Of a stretch of DNA of 64,000 nt, positions 52,929 to 61,555 are shown in pieces. Positions within the stretch are counted from its first letter, which is position 1. Each line of letters begins with the position of its first letter. Location: positions 310,001-374,000 of the forward strand of contig NZ_SODV01000001.1 in assembly GCF_004366355.1 (NCBI RefSeq). Direction: 5' to 3'. The position numbers were made by a program, and so were the translations under genes. Source of the stretch: Dinghuibacter silviterrae. Lineage in GTDB: Bacteria; Bacteroidota; Bacteroidia; Chitinophagales; Chitinophagaceae. The notes beneath the pieces were generated by a model that was not told the origin of the DNA, ran no database searches, and was given only the letters and a program-made list of their open reading frames with translations.

Positions 52929-54320
52929 ATGGCCAAGCCCACGCCTTCCCTCCCAAAAGGTACCCGCGACTTCGGACCCGAGGTCGTTAGAAAACGGAAC
53001 TACATCCTCGATACCATCCGGGGTGTTTTTGAATTGTATGGATTCCAGCCACTGGAAACCCCCGCCATGGAAAACCTCGACACCCTGATGGGCAAGTATG
53101 GTGAAGAGGGCGATAAATTGATTTTTAAAATCCTCAATAACGGTCTGGATGAACCGGACAAACAGGAAAGCGCGCGCGAAGGATTTGAAAAGGTCCTGGA
53201 GGGCAGGAATTCGACGAGCCTCACGGAAAAGGCGCTCAAATATGACCTGACCATCCCCTTTGCCCGTTATGTCGCCATGAACCACGGCCAGCTCACATTC
53301 CCTTTCCGCCGGTACCAGATCCAACCGGTCTGGAGGGCCGACAAGCCCCAAAAAGGCCGCTATCGGGAGTTCACCCAGTGCGACGTTGACGTGGTCGGCA
53401 GCAACAGCCTCCTCAACGAAGTGGAGCTCGCCGTTATTTATCACTCCGTCATGACCCGCCTCGGCTTGTACGGGTACGAGCTGCGCATCAACAGCCGCAA
53501 GATCCTCAGCGCCCTTGCGGAGATCTGCGGCGGCTCCGACAAACTTACCGACATCACCATCGCCATCGACAAGCTCGATAAGATCGGCATGGACAAAGTA
53601 AAGGCCGAGCTCGCAGGCCGCGGTCTCCAGCCCGAACAAATCCAAAGCATCCAGCGCTACCTGGAGATCGGTGGTACCAATGCCGAAAAAATGCAGCAGG
53701 CCGCCACGCTGATCGGCCACACCGACGCCGGGAGCCGCGGTCTCGAAGAGCTCCGTTTCCTCCTGGATCACCTGACCGGCGGTAACCATGCCCCGGGCAC
53801 CAGTCCCAACCTCGTTGTCGACTTTACCCTCGCCCGTGGTTTGAACTATTATACCGGTCTTATCTTCGAGGTCAAGGCGCCTTCTACCGTCACCATCGGC
53901 AGCATCGGCGGCGGCGGCCGCTACGACGACCTCACCGGTCTTTTCGGCGTATCCGGCGTCCCCGGTGTGGGCGTGAGTTTTGGCGTGGACCGCATCTACG
54001 ACGTCATCGAAGCCCTCCAGCTTTTCCCCGACGCCGTACATACCGGCACCCAGGTCCTGTTTTTCAACCTCGGCGCCCAGGAAAGCAAGGCCGCCTTTGT
54101 CCTCATGCAACAACTCAGGGGCACTGGCGTACGTTGCGAGATCTACCACGAAGCCGCCAAGTTTGACAAGCAATTCAAATACGCCGAAAAGAAGAACATC
54201 CCCTACGCCATCATCCTGGGCTCCCAAGAGCTCTCCCAAGGCACCTGCGTCATAAAGGACCTCGTCCGGGGGGAACAAAAGACGATCAGCCAGGAGGTCC
54301 TGGCGCACCAGGGGTTTTAA
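52929..54320 (+). CDS. hisS: Histidyl-tRNA synthetase
   Basis: This class II synthetase of 463 aa starts MAKPTPSLPKGTRDFGPEVV. Recognisable parts are the class II motif 2 region (RYQIQPVWRADKPQKGRYRE), the His-specific motif LARGLNYYTG near residue 300, and the glycine-rich IGGGGRYDDLTGLFG. The C-terminal domain binds the anticodon. It charges tRNA-His and is essential. A large open frame on the opposite strand is a shadow of this GC-rich gene. It ends before a small hairpin and the long-hairpin element C. Confidence 0.97.
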   Translation: MAKPTPSLPKGTRDFGPEVVRKRNYILDTIRGVFELYGFQPLETPAMENLDTLMGKYGEEGDKLIFKILNNGLDEPDKQESAREGFEKVLEGRNSTSLTEKALKYDLTIPFARYVAMNHGQLTFPFRRYQIQPVWRADKPQKGRYREFTQCDVDVVGSNSLLNEVELAVIYHSVMTRLGLYGYELRINSRKILSALAEICGGSDKLTDITIAIDKLDKIGMDKVKAELAGRGLQPEQIQSIQRYLEIGGTNAEKMQQAATLIGHTDAGSRGLEELRFLLDHLTGGNHAPGTSPNLVVDFTLARGLNYYTGLIFEVKAPSTVTIGSIGGGGRYDDLTGLFGVSGVPGVGVSFGVDRIYDVIEALQLFPDAVHTGTQVLFFNLGAQESKAAFVLMQQLRGTGVRCEIYHEAAKFDKQFKYAEKKNIPYAIILGSQELSQGTCVIKDLVRGEQKTISQEVLAHQGF

Positions 54321-54335
54321 CCCCCTTCTATCTAT

Positions 54336-54357
54336 CCTAATAGGCTATTCTATTAGG
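54336..54357 (+). terminator. Hairpin after hisS, possible terminator
   Basis: CCTAATAG and CTATTAGG pair around six bases, 15 bp after the hisS stop. No T run follows, so termination here is uncertain. Confidence 0.4.
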
Positions 54358-54373
54358 CCTGGTGCGGCTAAAA

Positions 54374-54474
54374 GCAAAGTGGTTGTGTCTTTTTATTTCT
54401 TTTCCGGTGGATTTTAGCATGCATTGCATCCCTGTACTCACCGGAAAAGAAATAAAAAGACACAACCACTTTGC
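54374..54474. repeat. Long-hairpin element, copy C
   Basis: Perfect 36-bp arms (54374-54409 and 54439-54474) with a 29-base loop containing GCATGCATTGCAT. The left arm opens GCAAAGTGGTTGTGTC, then TTTTTATTTCTTTTCC. Flanks GGT-GCGGC and GCCG-ACC can extend the stem. It lies between the tails of the convergent genes hisS and the DinB-like gene, like copy B. Confidence 0.85.
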
Positions 54475-54529
54475 GAGCACGCCGACCGCCCTTGTGGCCA
54501 GAAATACCAGAAGTACCGGAAATATCCCC

Positions 54530-55021
54530 TTACCGCGCGTACACCTGTGCCAGGTGATGCTCCAGATGCGCGACGTAGTCGCAAAACAACCACCCGAGGC
54601 TGGGAAGACTCCCGTCTCTCACCTGCACCGGAAGCGCCAGCTGCGTCGCGTCAAGCCCCTCTACTACATAAATGATCTGGCGGTTCAGCCCCTCCCAAAG
54701 GGTGAGCACATGCCCCAGCGGCAGGTCCTGGTAACGGTTCATACGAACCAGTTCCACCTGCGGATAAGTGGGTATCAGATAGGGCGAAGGCTCCAACGGT
54801 GCCCGCAAAAACCGCATCAGGTTATAGGTGGCGGAGTCCACCAAATGACCCAGGATCTCCTGCCGGGACCACTTCCCGGGAGCGGACCGGTTAAGACGCC
54901 CCTCTTCGCTCAGTCCGCTCATATAAGCAGGGAACACCGCGAGGTGCCCCTTGAGATACCCTAAGTACGCCGGGACGTCCTCTGTTTGTGCATAGGCACC
55001 GGCTGGAATGCTGTATGACAT
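54530..55021 (-). CDS. DinB/YfiT-like metal-dependent enzyme
   Basis: The 163-aa protein has the four-helix fold of the DinB superfamily, with metal-binding His residues in ILGHLVDSATYN (about residue 58) and HLEHHLAQVYA (about 153 and 157). Members act as thiol-transferases or mycothiol/bacillithiol-linked enzymes in other bacteria; no function is known here. It is 2 bp after the thiolase stop on the same strand, so it is probably translated from the same message. Confidence 0.85.
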   Translation of the reverse strand: MSYSIPAGAYAQTEDVPAYLGYLKGHLAVFPAYMSGLSEEGRLNRSAPGKWSRQEILGHLVDSATYNLMRFLRAPLEPSPYLIPTYPQVELVRMNRYQDLPLGHVLTLWEGLNRQIIYVVEGLDATQLALPVQVRDGSLPSLGWLFCDYVAHLEHHLAQVYAR

Positions 55022-55023
55022 GG

Positions 55024-56223
55024 CTAATGAATTCCTTCATAGACGATCGCCGCCCCCTGCCCCACCCCGACACACATCGTGGCCAGCCCATACCGGGCGC
55101 GCCTCCTGCGCATCTCGTGCAACAACGTCGTCGAAATACGAGCCCCGCTGCAACCCAGCGGGTGCCCGATAGCAATCGATCCCCCGTTCACATTCACTTT
55201 TTCGAGGTCCAGATTCAGGTCCCGCATACAGGCCAGGACCTGTACGGCAAACGCCTCGTTCAATTCTACCAGGTCCAGGTCCTTTACCCCCAGCCCCGCG
55301 CGCTGCAACGCCTTTGTGGAAGAAGGCACCGGGCCGATCCCCATGATCGCCGGGTCCACCCCCGCCGTCGCCGCGGATACCACCCTCGCCAGCGGCTTGA
55401 GGTTAAAGCGCTTCACGGCATCCTCACCGGCCAGCAACAAGGCCGACGCCCCGTCGTTGATCCCCGACGAATTGCCGGCGGTGACCGATCCTCCTTTTGC
55501 AAAGGCGGGCCGGAGGGCCGACAGCTTTTCCAGGGACGTCGCCCTGGGGTGCTCATCCTTCGACACGATGACTTGTTCCTGTTTGTTCGGTGTCACCGCC
55601 ACCGGTATGATCTCCGCGTCCCACTTCCCCGCTGCAAGGGCTTCCGCATACAGTTGCTGGCTCCGAAGGGCGTAGCGGTCCTGTTCCTCCCGGGTGATCG
55701 CCCAGCGCTCCGCCACATTCTCCGCCGTTTCCCCCATGCTGTAAGGATAGTAAAGGTCCGTCAGCCGCTGGTTCACAAATCGCCAGCCTATCGTCGAATC
55801 ATAGATCTCGGTTTTCCTGGACCACGCCCCGTCACTTTTGGGCATAACGAGCGGCGCCCGGGTCATGCTCTCCACCCCACCGGCGATATACAGGTCGCCC
55901 TCCCCACAACGGATGGCCCTGGCCGCGTCCATGATCGCCTGCAACCCGGAGGCACAAAGCCGGTTCACCGTGTTCCCCCCGACGCCCACCGGCAGACCCG
56001 CCAGCAAGGCAGACATCCGGGCCACATCCCGGTTGTCTTCCCCCGCCTGGTTGGTCGCCCCGGCGATCACATCCTCGATCGCCCCGGGATCCACCCCCGG
56101 ATTCCGCTCCAATAACGCTTTAATAACAAGGGCCAGCAAGTCGTCCGGCCGGCACGTGCTAAGCGCGCCCCCATAGCGCCCTACGGGCGTCCGGACGGCG
56201 TCGATGATATAGGCTGTCTGCAT
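55024..56223 (-). CDS. Acetyl-CoA C-acyltransferase (thiolase)
   Basis: The 399-aa enzyme belongs to the thiolase family, which cleaves 3-ketoacyl-CoA or forms acetoacetyl-CoA. The nucleophile Cys is in VNRLCASGLQAIMDA (about residue 90) and the second catalytic Cys in IGHPLGCSGARI, with His and Cys of GHPLGCSG intact. Both point to an active degradative (FadA-type) enzyme. The start MQTAYIIDAVRTPVGRYGGA is normal. Its promoter is back to back with that of rlmN. No acyl-CoA dehydrogenase or hydratase genes are adjacent. Confidence 0.94.
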   Translation of the reverse strand: MQTAYIIDAVRTPVGRYGGALSTCRPDDLLALVIKALLERNPGVDPGAIEDVIAGATNQAGEDNRDVARMSALLAGLPVGVGGNTVNRLCASGLQAIMDAARAIRCGEGDLYIAGGVESMTRAPLVMPKSDGAWSRKTEIYDSTIGWRFVNQRLTDLYYPYSMGETAENVAERWAITREEQDRYALRSQQLYAEALAAGKWDAEIIPVAVTPNKQEQVIVSKDEHPRATSLEKLSALRPAFAKGGSVTAGNSSGINDGASALLLAGEDAVKRFNLKPLARVVSAATAGVDPAIMGIGPVPSSTKALQRAGLGVKDLDLVELNEAFAVQVLACMRDLNLDLEKVNVNGGSIAIGHPLGCSGARISTTLLHEMRRRRARYGLATMCVGVGQGAAIVYEGIH

Positions 56224-56243
56224 ATGTCCTTTTCGTAGGGGGT

Positions 56244-56251
56244 CAAAAATA
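56244..56251 (-). promoter_or_regulatory. -7 promoter box (TATTTTTG) of the thiolase gene
   Basis: On the minus strand TATTTTTG matches TAnnTTTG and lies 20 bp before the thiolase ATG at 56223. It is 3 bp from the rlmN -7 box on the other strand. Confidence 0.5.
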
Positions 56252-56254
56252 CAG

Positions 56255-56262
56255 TATCTTTG
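56255..56262 (+). promoter_or_regulatory. -7 promoter box (TATCTTTG) abutting rlmN
   Basis: TATCTTTG is a full match to TAnnTTTG and ends 4 bp before the rlmN ATG at 56267, so the message should be leaderless or nearly so. Confidence 0.6.
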
Positions 56263-56266
56263 CGGG

Positions 56267-57316
56267 ATGATCGAAACTCAGGCCAAACGGAACATCCGCC
56301 ACCTCTCCCCCCAGGAGTTGGAAGCGTATTTCCAGGAAAAGGGGCAACCCCGTTTCCGGGCCGGGCAGGTGTATGAATGGCTGTGGAGCAAAAAAGCAAG
56401 GTCCTTTTCGGAGATGACCAACCTCTCCAAAGACCTCAGGGCCGAGCTCGAAGAAACCTTTGTCCTTCCCGCGCTCTCCGTGGACACCAGCCAGTTCTCC
56501 AGCGACGGGACCGTAAAAAGCCGGTTCCGGACCGCGGACGGCCACCTCGTCGAGGGCGTGCTCATCCCCACCGAAGACCGCCAGACCGCCTGCGTCAGCT
56601 CCCAGATCGGGTGCTCCCTCAGTTGCAAGTTTTGCGCTACCGGGTATATGGGTCGCAAGCGTAACCTTGACTTCGATGAGATCTACGACGAAGTGGCCCT
56701 GCTCAACCAGCAGGCCGAGGTCACCTACGGCAAAAAACTCACCAACATCGTCTTTATGGGCATGGGCGAACCCCTGCTCAACTATAAGAATGTCTTGGCC
56801 GCCATTGAGCGCATCGGCGCCCCCGACGGGCTCGGCATGAGCCCCCGACGGGTTACCGTCTCTACCGCGGGTGTCGCAAAAATGATCCGTCAGCTCGGTG
56901 ACGACCAGGTCCGTTTCAAGCTGGCCCTGTCCCTCCACGCTGCCAACGACAAGAAGCGCAGCGAGATCATGCCCATCAACGATTCCAACAACCTGAAAGC
57001 CCTCGTTGACGCGCTGAATTATTTTTACAAACAAACCTCCGGCGAGGTCACTTTCGAATACATCCTTTTCGACCAGTTCAACGACTCCCTCCAGGATGCC
57101 GACGAGCTCGTAAAACTGTTCCGCAAAGTCCCCGCCGACCTGGTCAATATCATCGAGTACAATCCCATCGACGCCGCCCGGTTCTCCAAACCCTCCGAGG
57201 ACAAGATCCGGCAGTTTATGGACCACCTCACTGCAAACAAGGTCAACGCCCGTCTCCGCAGGAGCCGGGGCAAGGACATCGACGCTGCCTGCGGGCAGCT
57301 CGCCAATAAGGCCTGA
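56267..57316 (+). CDS. rlmN: 23S rRNA (adenine-2503-C2)-methyltransferase RlmN
   Basis: This radical-SAM methyltransferase of 349 aa methylates adenine 2503 of 23S rRNA and also some tRNAs. The iron-sulfur cluster Cys residues are C116, C120 and C123 in CSLSCKFCATG. The conserved Cys near the end (DAACGQL, about 343) takes the methyl group on the enzyme. The start MIETQAKRNIRHLSPQELEA is preceded by a promoter box only 4 bp away. The pseudouridine synthase genes follow after 39 bp. Confidence 0.96.
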   Translation: MIETQAKRNIRHLSPQELEAYFQEKGQPRFRAGQVYEWLWSKKARSFSEMTNLSKDLRAELEETFVLPALSVDTSQFSSDGTVKSRFRTADGHLVEGVLIPTEDRQTACVSSQIGCSLSCKFCATGYMGRKRNLDFDEIYDEVALLNQQAEVTYGKKLTNIVFMGMGEPLLNYKNVLAAIERIGAPDGLGMSPRRVTVSTAGVAKMIRQLGDDQVRFKLALSLHAANDKKRSEIMPINDSNNLKALVDALNYFYKQTSGEVTFEYILFDQFNDSLQDADELVKLFRKVPADLVNIIEYNPIDAARFSKPSEDKIRQFMDHLTANKVNARLRRSRGKDIDAACGQLANKA

Positions 57317-57355
57317 TGAAGGCCCTTTTATTCCTGTTGTAAAACAGTACGTACT

Positions 57356-58657
57356 ATGGCAAAGAAACCATTCGACAAATTCATGAACACCCGCAGCAAT
57401 GCGGCCAAGAAAGAAGGATTCCGCCAAGCCAAACGCGAGATCAAAAAAGAGATCGCCGAAGGCATGGCCCGCACCAAGGCCCGTAAAGCCGAAGAGGCCG
57501 CCCAGGCAAAAGCCATCCGCGCCGCCGGCGGGGTCCCCACCCGGAACGCCCACGGCGCCCGCAAGACCGACGCACCCGCGCCGCACAAACCCGCGCACAA
57601 GGCGCCGCGTCCTGAAACGCCGCAGTCCAAAGCCGCTCCCAAAGCGCCGCCGCACACGGACAATCCGCGCCCCGCAAGCCCACGCCCGCCGGCCGCGCCC
57701 ACCGAAGACCGCAAATTCTTCGTCCCCGCGAAGCCCCGGAAGGCCGATTCCCCGGAACCCCGCCCGATCGCACCCTCCGCAAAAGTCGCCGCAAGGACTC
57801 GCCCGGTTGCACCCCCGAAGCCTCGTCCAGCCCGCCCTGAAACAGGCGAGGCCAGGCCCGCCGCGGCTCGCCCCGCCCCAGGCTCCCCCGCGAAGGCGGC
57901 CCCCAAAGCCCCCAGCGGCCCCCAAATGCCCCTTAACAAATACATCGCGCACAGCGGCATCTGCTCCCGCCGTGAAGCCGCGGATATGGTAAAAGAGGGC
58001 GTGGTAAAGGTCAACGGCAAAGTGATCACCGAACCCGGTCATAAAATCGAAAAGGGCGACGAGGTAAAAGTCAATGGCAAAAAAATTGTCCCTACGGGTA
58101 ACCTGGTCTATATCCTGCTCAACAAACCCAAAGACTATATCACGACCAGCAACGACCCCGAGGGCCGCAAGACCGTGATCGACCTGGTCCGCAAGGCCAC
58201 CGACGAACGCGTCTACCCCGTGGGCCGGCTGGATCGCAATACCACCGGGGTGCTGCTCCTGACCAACGACGGCGAGCTCGCACAAAAGCTGGCGCACCCT
58301 GCCTACGAGGTGAAAAAGGTATACGAGGTACGGCTCGACAAGGAGCTTACCAAAAAGGACTTCGACCACATCATGGCCGGGGTCACGCTCGAAGACGGCC
58401 CCATTACACCCGACGCGCTGGCCTATGCGGATTCGAAAGACAAAAGCGTCATCGGCATTGAGATCCACAGCGGCAAAAACCGCATCGTGCGCCGCCTTTT
58501 TGAGCACATGGGCTACACGGTCAAAAACCTCGACCGGGTCATGTATGCCGGTCTTACCAAAAAGAATGTGGACCGCGGCCGCTGGCGTTTTTTAGCGGAG
58601 AAAGAAGTCCGGCTGCTCAAGTTCCTCAACACATCGTTTACGCGTAAGAAAGTCTAG
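57356..58657 (+). CDS. Ribosomal large-subunit pseudouridine synthase, RsuA/RluB family
   Basis: The 433-aa protein has a long N-terminal extension of about 190 residues that is rich in Pro, Ala, Lys and Arg (KAPRPETPQSKAAPKAPPH) and is likely disordered. An S4 RNA-binding domain then starts MPLNKYIAHSGICSRREAAD and the catalytic domain has the Asp in VGRLDRNTTGVLL (about residue 291). The family converts uridines in rRNA to pseudouridine. The basic extension may add RNA binding. It overlaps the next synthase gene by one base. Confidence 0.92.
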   Translation: MAKKPFDKFMNTRSNAAKKEGFRQAKREIKKEIAEGMARTKARKAEEAAQAKAIRAAGGVPTRNAHGARKTDAPAPHKPAHKAPRPETPQSKAAPKAPPHTDNPRPASPRPPAAPTEDRKFFVPAKPRKADSPEPRPIAPSAKVAARTRPVAPPKPRPARPETGEARPAAARPAPGSPAKAAPKAPSGPQMPLNKYIAHSGICSRREAADMVKEGVVKVNGKVITEPGHKIEKGDEVKVNGKKIVPTGNLVYILLNKPKDYITTSNDPEGRKTVIDLVRKATDERVYPVGRLDRNTTGVLLLTNDGELAQKLAHPAYEVKKVYEVRLDKELTKKDFDHIMAGVTLEDGPITPDALAYADSKDKSVIGIEIHSGKNRIVRRLFEHMGYTVKNLDRVMYAGLTKKNVDRGRWRFLAEKEVRLLKFLNTSFTRKKV

Positions 58658-59379
58658 TGCAGAAGAAAAGTATCGACATACTCGCCGACACCCCGTCGTT
58701 TATTGCCGTCCACAAACCCTCCGGGATGCTGAGCATTCCTGACCGGGAACAAACCGAAGTCTCGTTAAGGGAGCTCCTGAATGAAGCCTACGGTAAAGTC
58801 TTTACGGTACACCGCCTGGACCGGGACACCAGCGGTGTCATCGTCTTTGCCAAGACCGCAGAAGCCCACCAATACTTCTCCGCGCAGTTCGAAGGGCGCG
58901 AGGTCCGCAAATATTACCTCGGATTCGTACATGGACAACCCGTGCAGGAAAGCGGCACGATAGACGGCCCCATCATGGAAAACCCCCAGAAACGAGGTTC
59001 CATGATCGTCCACGCCAAGGGCAAGCCCTCCCTCACCGACTATACCGTGTTGGAATCCTTTGGTATCCTATCCCTGGTCCAATTCCAGATCCACACCGGC
59101 CGTACCCACCAGGTAAGGGTACACAGCAAGGACATGGGCCATCCCATCGTCGTAGACCCGCTGTACGGGGACGGGCAGCCCGTATTACTGTCGTCGATCA
59201 AACGGAAATTCAAACTCTCCAAATACGAGGAAACCGAGCGGCCCCTCCTGGGAAGACTGGCGCTACACGCCTGGAAAATTGGGTTCACCGACCCGGAAGG
59301 TCAGGAATGGGAGATCGAGGCGCCGCTGCCCAAAGACATGGCAGCCCTCCTCAACCAACTGAGAAAATGGAAGGGCTAG
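58657..59379 (+). CDS. Pseudouridine synthase, RluA family
   Basis: The start is GTG at 58657, overlapping the previous stop (TAGTG); this gives 240 aa. The catalytic motif is VHRLDRDTSGVIV (about residue 52, with the Asp). The end of the protein (HTGRTHQVRVHSKDMGHPIV, then DPLYGDG) is typical of RluA-type enzymes, which modify 23S rRNA or tRNA. No S4 domain is present. Its last 4 bp overlap the 3' end of the convergent cysN gene. Confidence 0.92.
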   Translation: MQKKSIDILADTPSFIAVHKPSGMLSIPDREQTEVSLRELLNEAYGKVFTVHRLDRDTSGVIVFAKTAEAHQYFSAQFEGREVRKYYLGFVHGQPVQESGTIDGPIMENPQKRGSMIVHAKGKPSLTDYTVLESFGILSLVQFQIHTGRTHQVRVHSKDMGHPIVVDPLYGDGQPVLLSSIKRKFKLSKYEETERPLLGRLALHAWKIGFTDPEGQEWEIEAPLPKDMAALLNQLRKWKG

Positions 59380-60629
59380 GAAACAAATCCGACGGCCACT
59401 GTATTATTCGAAAACTCATCGATCAGGATAAACGCCCCATTTGCTGGATTATCCGCATATCTATCCAGGAACAGCGGCTTCGCGGACTTTAACCGGATGG
59501 TGCCGATGTCGTTGAGGTGAAACGACTTTTTCTCTTCCGCGCGCTGGAACGTATGGATGTCGAGGACTTCTTCCACCCCCAGGACTTTGACCTTGACCAC
59601 CTGCTGGGCATGCTGGAGCAGGAACGTTTTCCCTTCCTTCATTTCGTGCTCATCCATCCAGGCGATCCTGGCGGTAAAGTTGCTGACTTCCGGGTAGCCA
59701 CCCTGGTCTTGCCGGACGAGCATATTGCCCCGGCTTACGTCCACGTCCTCTGCCAGGGTCACGGTGATGCTTTCCCCGGCGGAAGCAGAAGAAACAGCCT
59801 CCGTGCCTTTGAACAAGCCCGAAATAGTAGCCGTACGCGCCGAAGGCAACACGACGACGCTGTCGCCAACGCTCCAGCTCCCGCTGGCGATCTTACCGGC
59901 ATAACCCCTGAAGTCATGGAAAGCATCCTGGTGCGGACGGATCACATATTGAACGGGGAACCGCAAAGGAAGATCGGTTAAACCCTTCCCCGGTTGCAGC
60001 GACTCCAGCAACGCCAGAAGGGAGGGCCCCTTGTACCAGGGCATGTTATCCGAACCAGCCGTGACGACGTTGTCCCCACCTTTTGCGGCCACCGGTATGA
60101 AATGCAGGGTGGAACGGTCTATCCCCAGTTGATCCGCCAGGCCGAGTACTTCGACCCGTATGGCGTTGAATGCCGAGGTTTCAAAAGATACCAGGTCCAT
60201 CTTGTTGACACACACGATGACGTCCTTCATCCGCAACAACGAGGCAATATAAAGGTGCCGGCGGGTCTGCTCGACGACCCCGTTGCGGGCATCGATCAGG
60301 ACGATGGATGCCTGGGCATTCGAGGCCCCGGTGATCATATTGCGTGTGTACTCCACGTGACCCGGGGTATCGGCGATGATATACTTGCGGGTGGGGGTGG
60401 AAAAATAAATATGCGCTACGTCTATAGTGATGCCTTGCTCGCGTTCGGCAATAAGGCCGTCGGTCAGCAAGGATAAATCCGTAAAGTCAAGCCCCTTGCG
60501 TTTGCTGGCCTGGCTGATCGCTTCCAGCCTGTCATCCGCAATCGAACGCGTATCATAGAGCAACCGCCCGATGAGCGTGCTTTTTCCATCATCAACGCTA
60601 CCCGCGGTAGCAATCCGTAAAACTTCCAT
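59376..60629 (-). CDS. cysN: Sulfate adenylyltransferase subunit 1 (GTPase)
   Basis: CysN, 417 aa, is the GTPase that drives formation of adenylyl sulfate by CysD. It has the P-loop AGSVDDGKSTLIGRLLYDT at the N-terminus, the G3 motif DTPGHVEYTRNM and NKMD (G4), with translation-factor-like domains II and III behind. There is no fused APS kinase (CysC) domain at the end, unlike the CysNC forms. It starts 10 bp after the cysD stop. Confidence 0.96.
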   Translation of the reverse strand: MEVLRIATAGSVDDGKSTLIGRLLYDTRSIADDRLEAISQASKRKGLDFTDLSLLTDGLIAEREQGITIDVAHIYFSTPTRKYIIADTPGHVEYTRNMITGASNAQASIVLIDARNGVVEQTRRHLYIASLLRMKDVIVCVNKMDLVSFETSAFNAIRVEVLGLADQLGIDRSTLHFIPVAAKGGDNVVTAGSDNMPWYKGPSLLALLESLQPGKGLTDLPLRFPVQYVIRPHQDAFHDFRGYAGKIASGSWSVGDSVVVLPSARTATISGLFKGTEAVSSASAGESITVTLAEDVDVSRGNMLVRQDQGGYPEVSNFTARIAWMDEHEMKEGKTFLLQHAQQVVKVKVLGVEEVLDIHTFQRAEEKKSFHLNDIGTIRLKSAKPLFLDRYADNPANGAFILIDEFSNNTVAVGFVS

Positions 60630-60639
60630 CGCCTCGTTT

Positions 60640-61542
60640 TTAAAAGTAACCTACTTGTTTGCGTTTTTCCATGGCCGCTTCCGAACGCTTGTCGTCCATC
60701 CGCGCGCCCCGCTCGGAGATGGTGGCTTCCAGGATCTCCGAAATAATGTCGTCCACACTGTCCGCCTCGGAAAGGACCGCGGCCGTACACGTCATATCCC
60801 CTACCGTGCGGAAACGCACCGTGGCGGCGAAAGGTATTTCGTCCGGCGTGGTTTGCAGGAATTCCGAATGCGGCCAGTAAAACCCATCCCTTTCGATGAT
60901 GGAACGTTCGTGGGAAAAATACAGGGAAGGCAAGTCCAGGCCCTCTTCTTTTATATAATTCCAGACATCCAGCTCCGTCCAGTTCGAGATGGGGAATACG
61001 CGCACGTTTTCCCCCACGTGGATGCGACCGTTGAGCATGTCGAAAAGCTCCGGGCGTTGTTTTTTCGCGTCCCAGCCGCCGAAGTCGTCCCGGACAGAGA
61101 AGATGCGCTCCTTTGCCCTGGCCTTTTCCTCGTCCCGGCGCGCCCCACCGATACATGCATCGAACTTGAATTCTTCGATGGCGTCCAGGAGCGTTACCGT
61201 CTGGAGCATGTTCCGGCTGGCGAACTTACCGGTCTCTTCCTTGACCTTGCCCTGGTCGATGGAATCCTGGACATAACGGACGATCAGCCGGGCACCCGTG
61301 CGGGCCACCAGCTCATCCCGGAAGGCAATGGTCTCGGGGAAATTGTGCCCCGTGTCCACGTGGAGCAACGGGAAAGGAATGGCCGCCGGATAAAAGGCCT
61401 TCCGCGCCAGGTGCACGAGGGTGATGGAATCCTTACCACCCGAAAACAACAGGGCGGGGCGTTCGAACTGCGCCGCCACTTCTCTCATTATATAAATGGC
61501 TTCCTCTTCGAGGGCCCTGGGGAAAATACTGCTGGAACTCAT
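60640..61542 (-). CDS. cysD: Sulfate adenylyltransferase subunit 2
   Basis: CysD, 300 aa, is the catalytic subunit of ATP sulfurylase. It belongs to the PP-loop ATP pyrophosphatase family (LLFSGGKDSITLVHLARKAF near residue 33), with the later ISNWTELDVWNYIKEEGLDL and DMTCTAAVLSEADSVDDI. It works with CysN in sulfate assimilation in the cytosol. Gap to cysH is 13 bp. Confidence 0.96.
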   Translation of the reverse strand: MSSSSIFPRALEEEAIYIMREVAAQFERPALLFSGGKDSITLVHLARKAFYPAAIPFPLLHVDTGHNFPETIAFRDELVARTGARLIVRYVQDSIDQGKVKEETGKFASRNMLQTVTLLDAIEEFKFDACIGGARRDEEKARAKERIFSVRDDFGGWDAKKQRPELFDMLNGRIHVGENVRVFPISNWTELDVWNYIKEEGLDLPSLYFSHERSIIERDGFYWPHSEFLQTTPDEIPFAATVRFRTVGDMTCTAAVLSEADSVDDIISEILEATISERGARMDDKRSEAAMEKRKQVGYF

Positions 61543-61555
61543 GATCGGTCTGCTT

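Noticed and set aside
52785-54308. 507-aa minus-strand frame
   Set aside because: Antisense to hisS.
56243-58507. 754-aa minus-strand frame
   Set aside because: Runs antisense across rlmN and the RsuA-type synthase, both with full catalytic motifs. Low-complexity, no motif.
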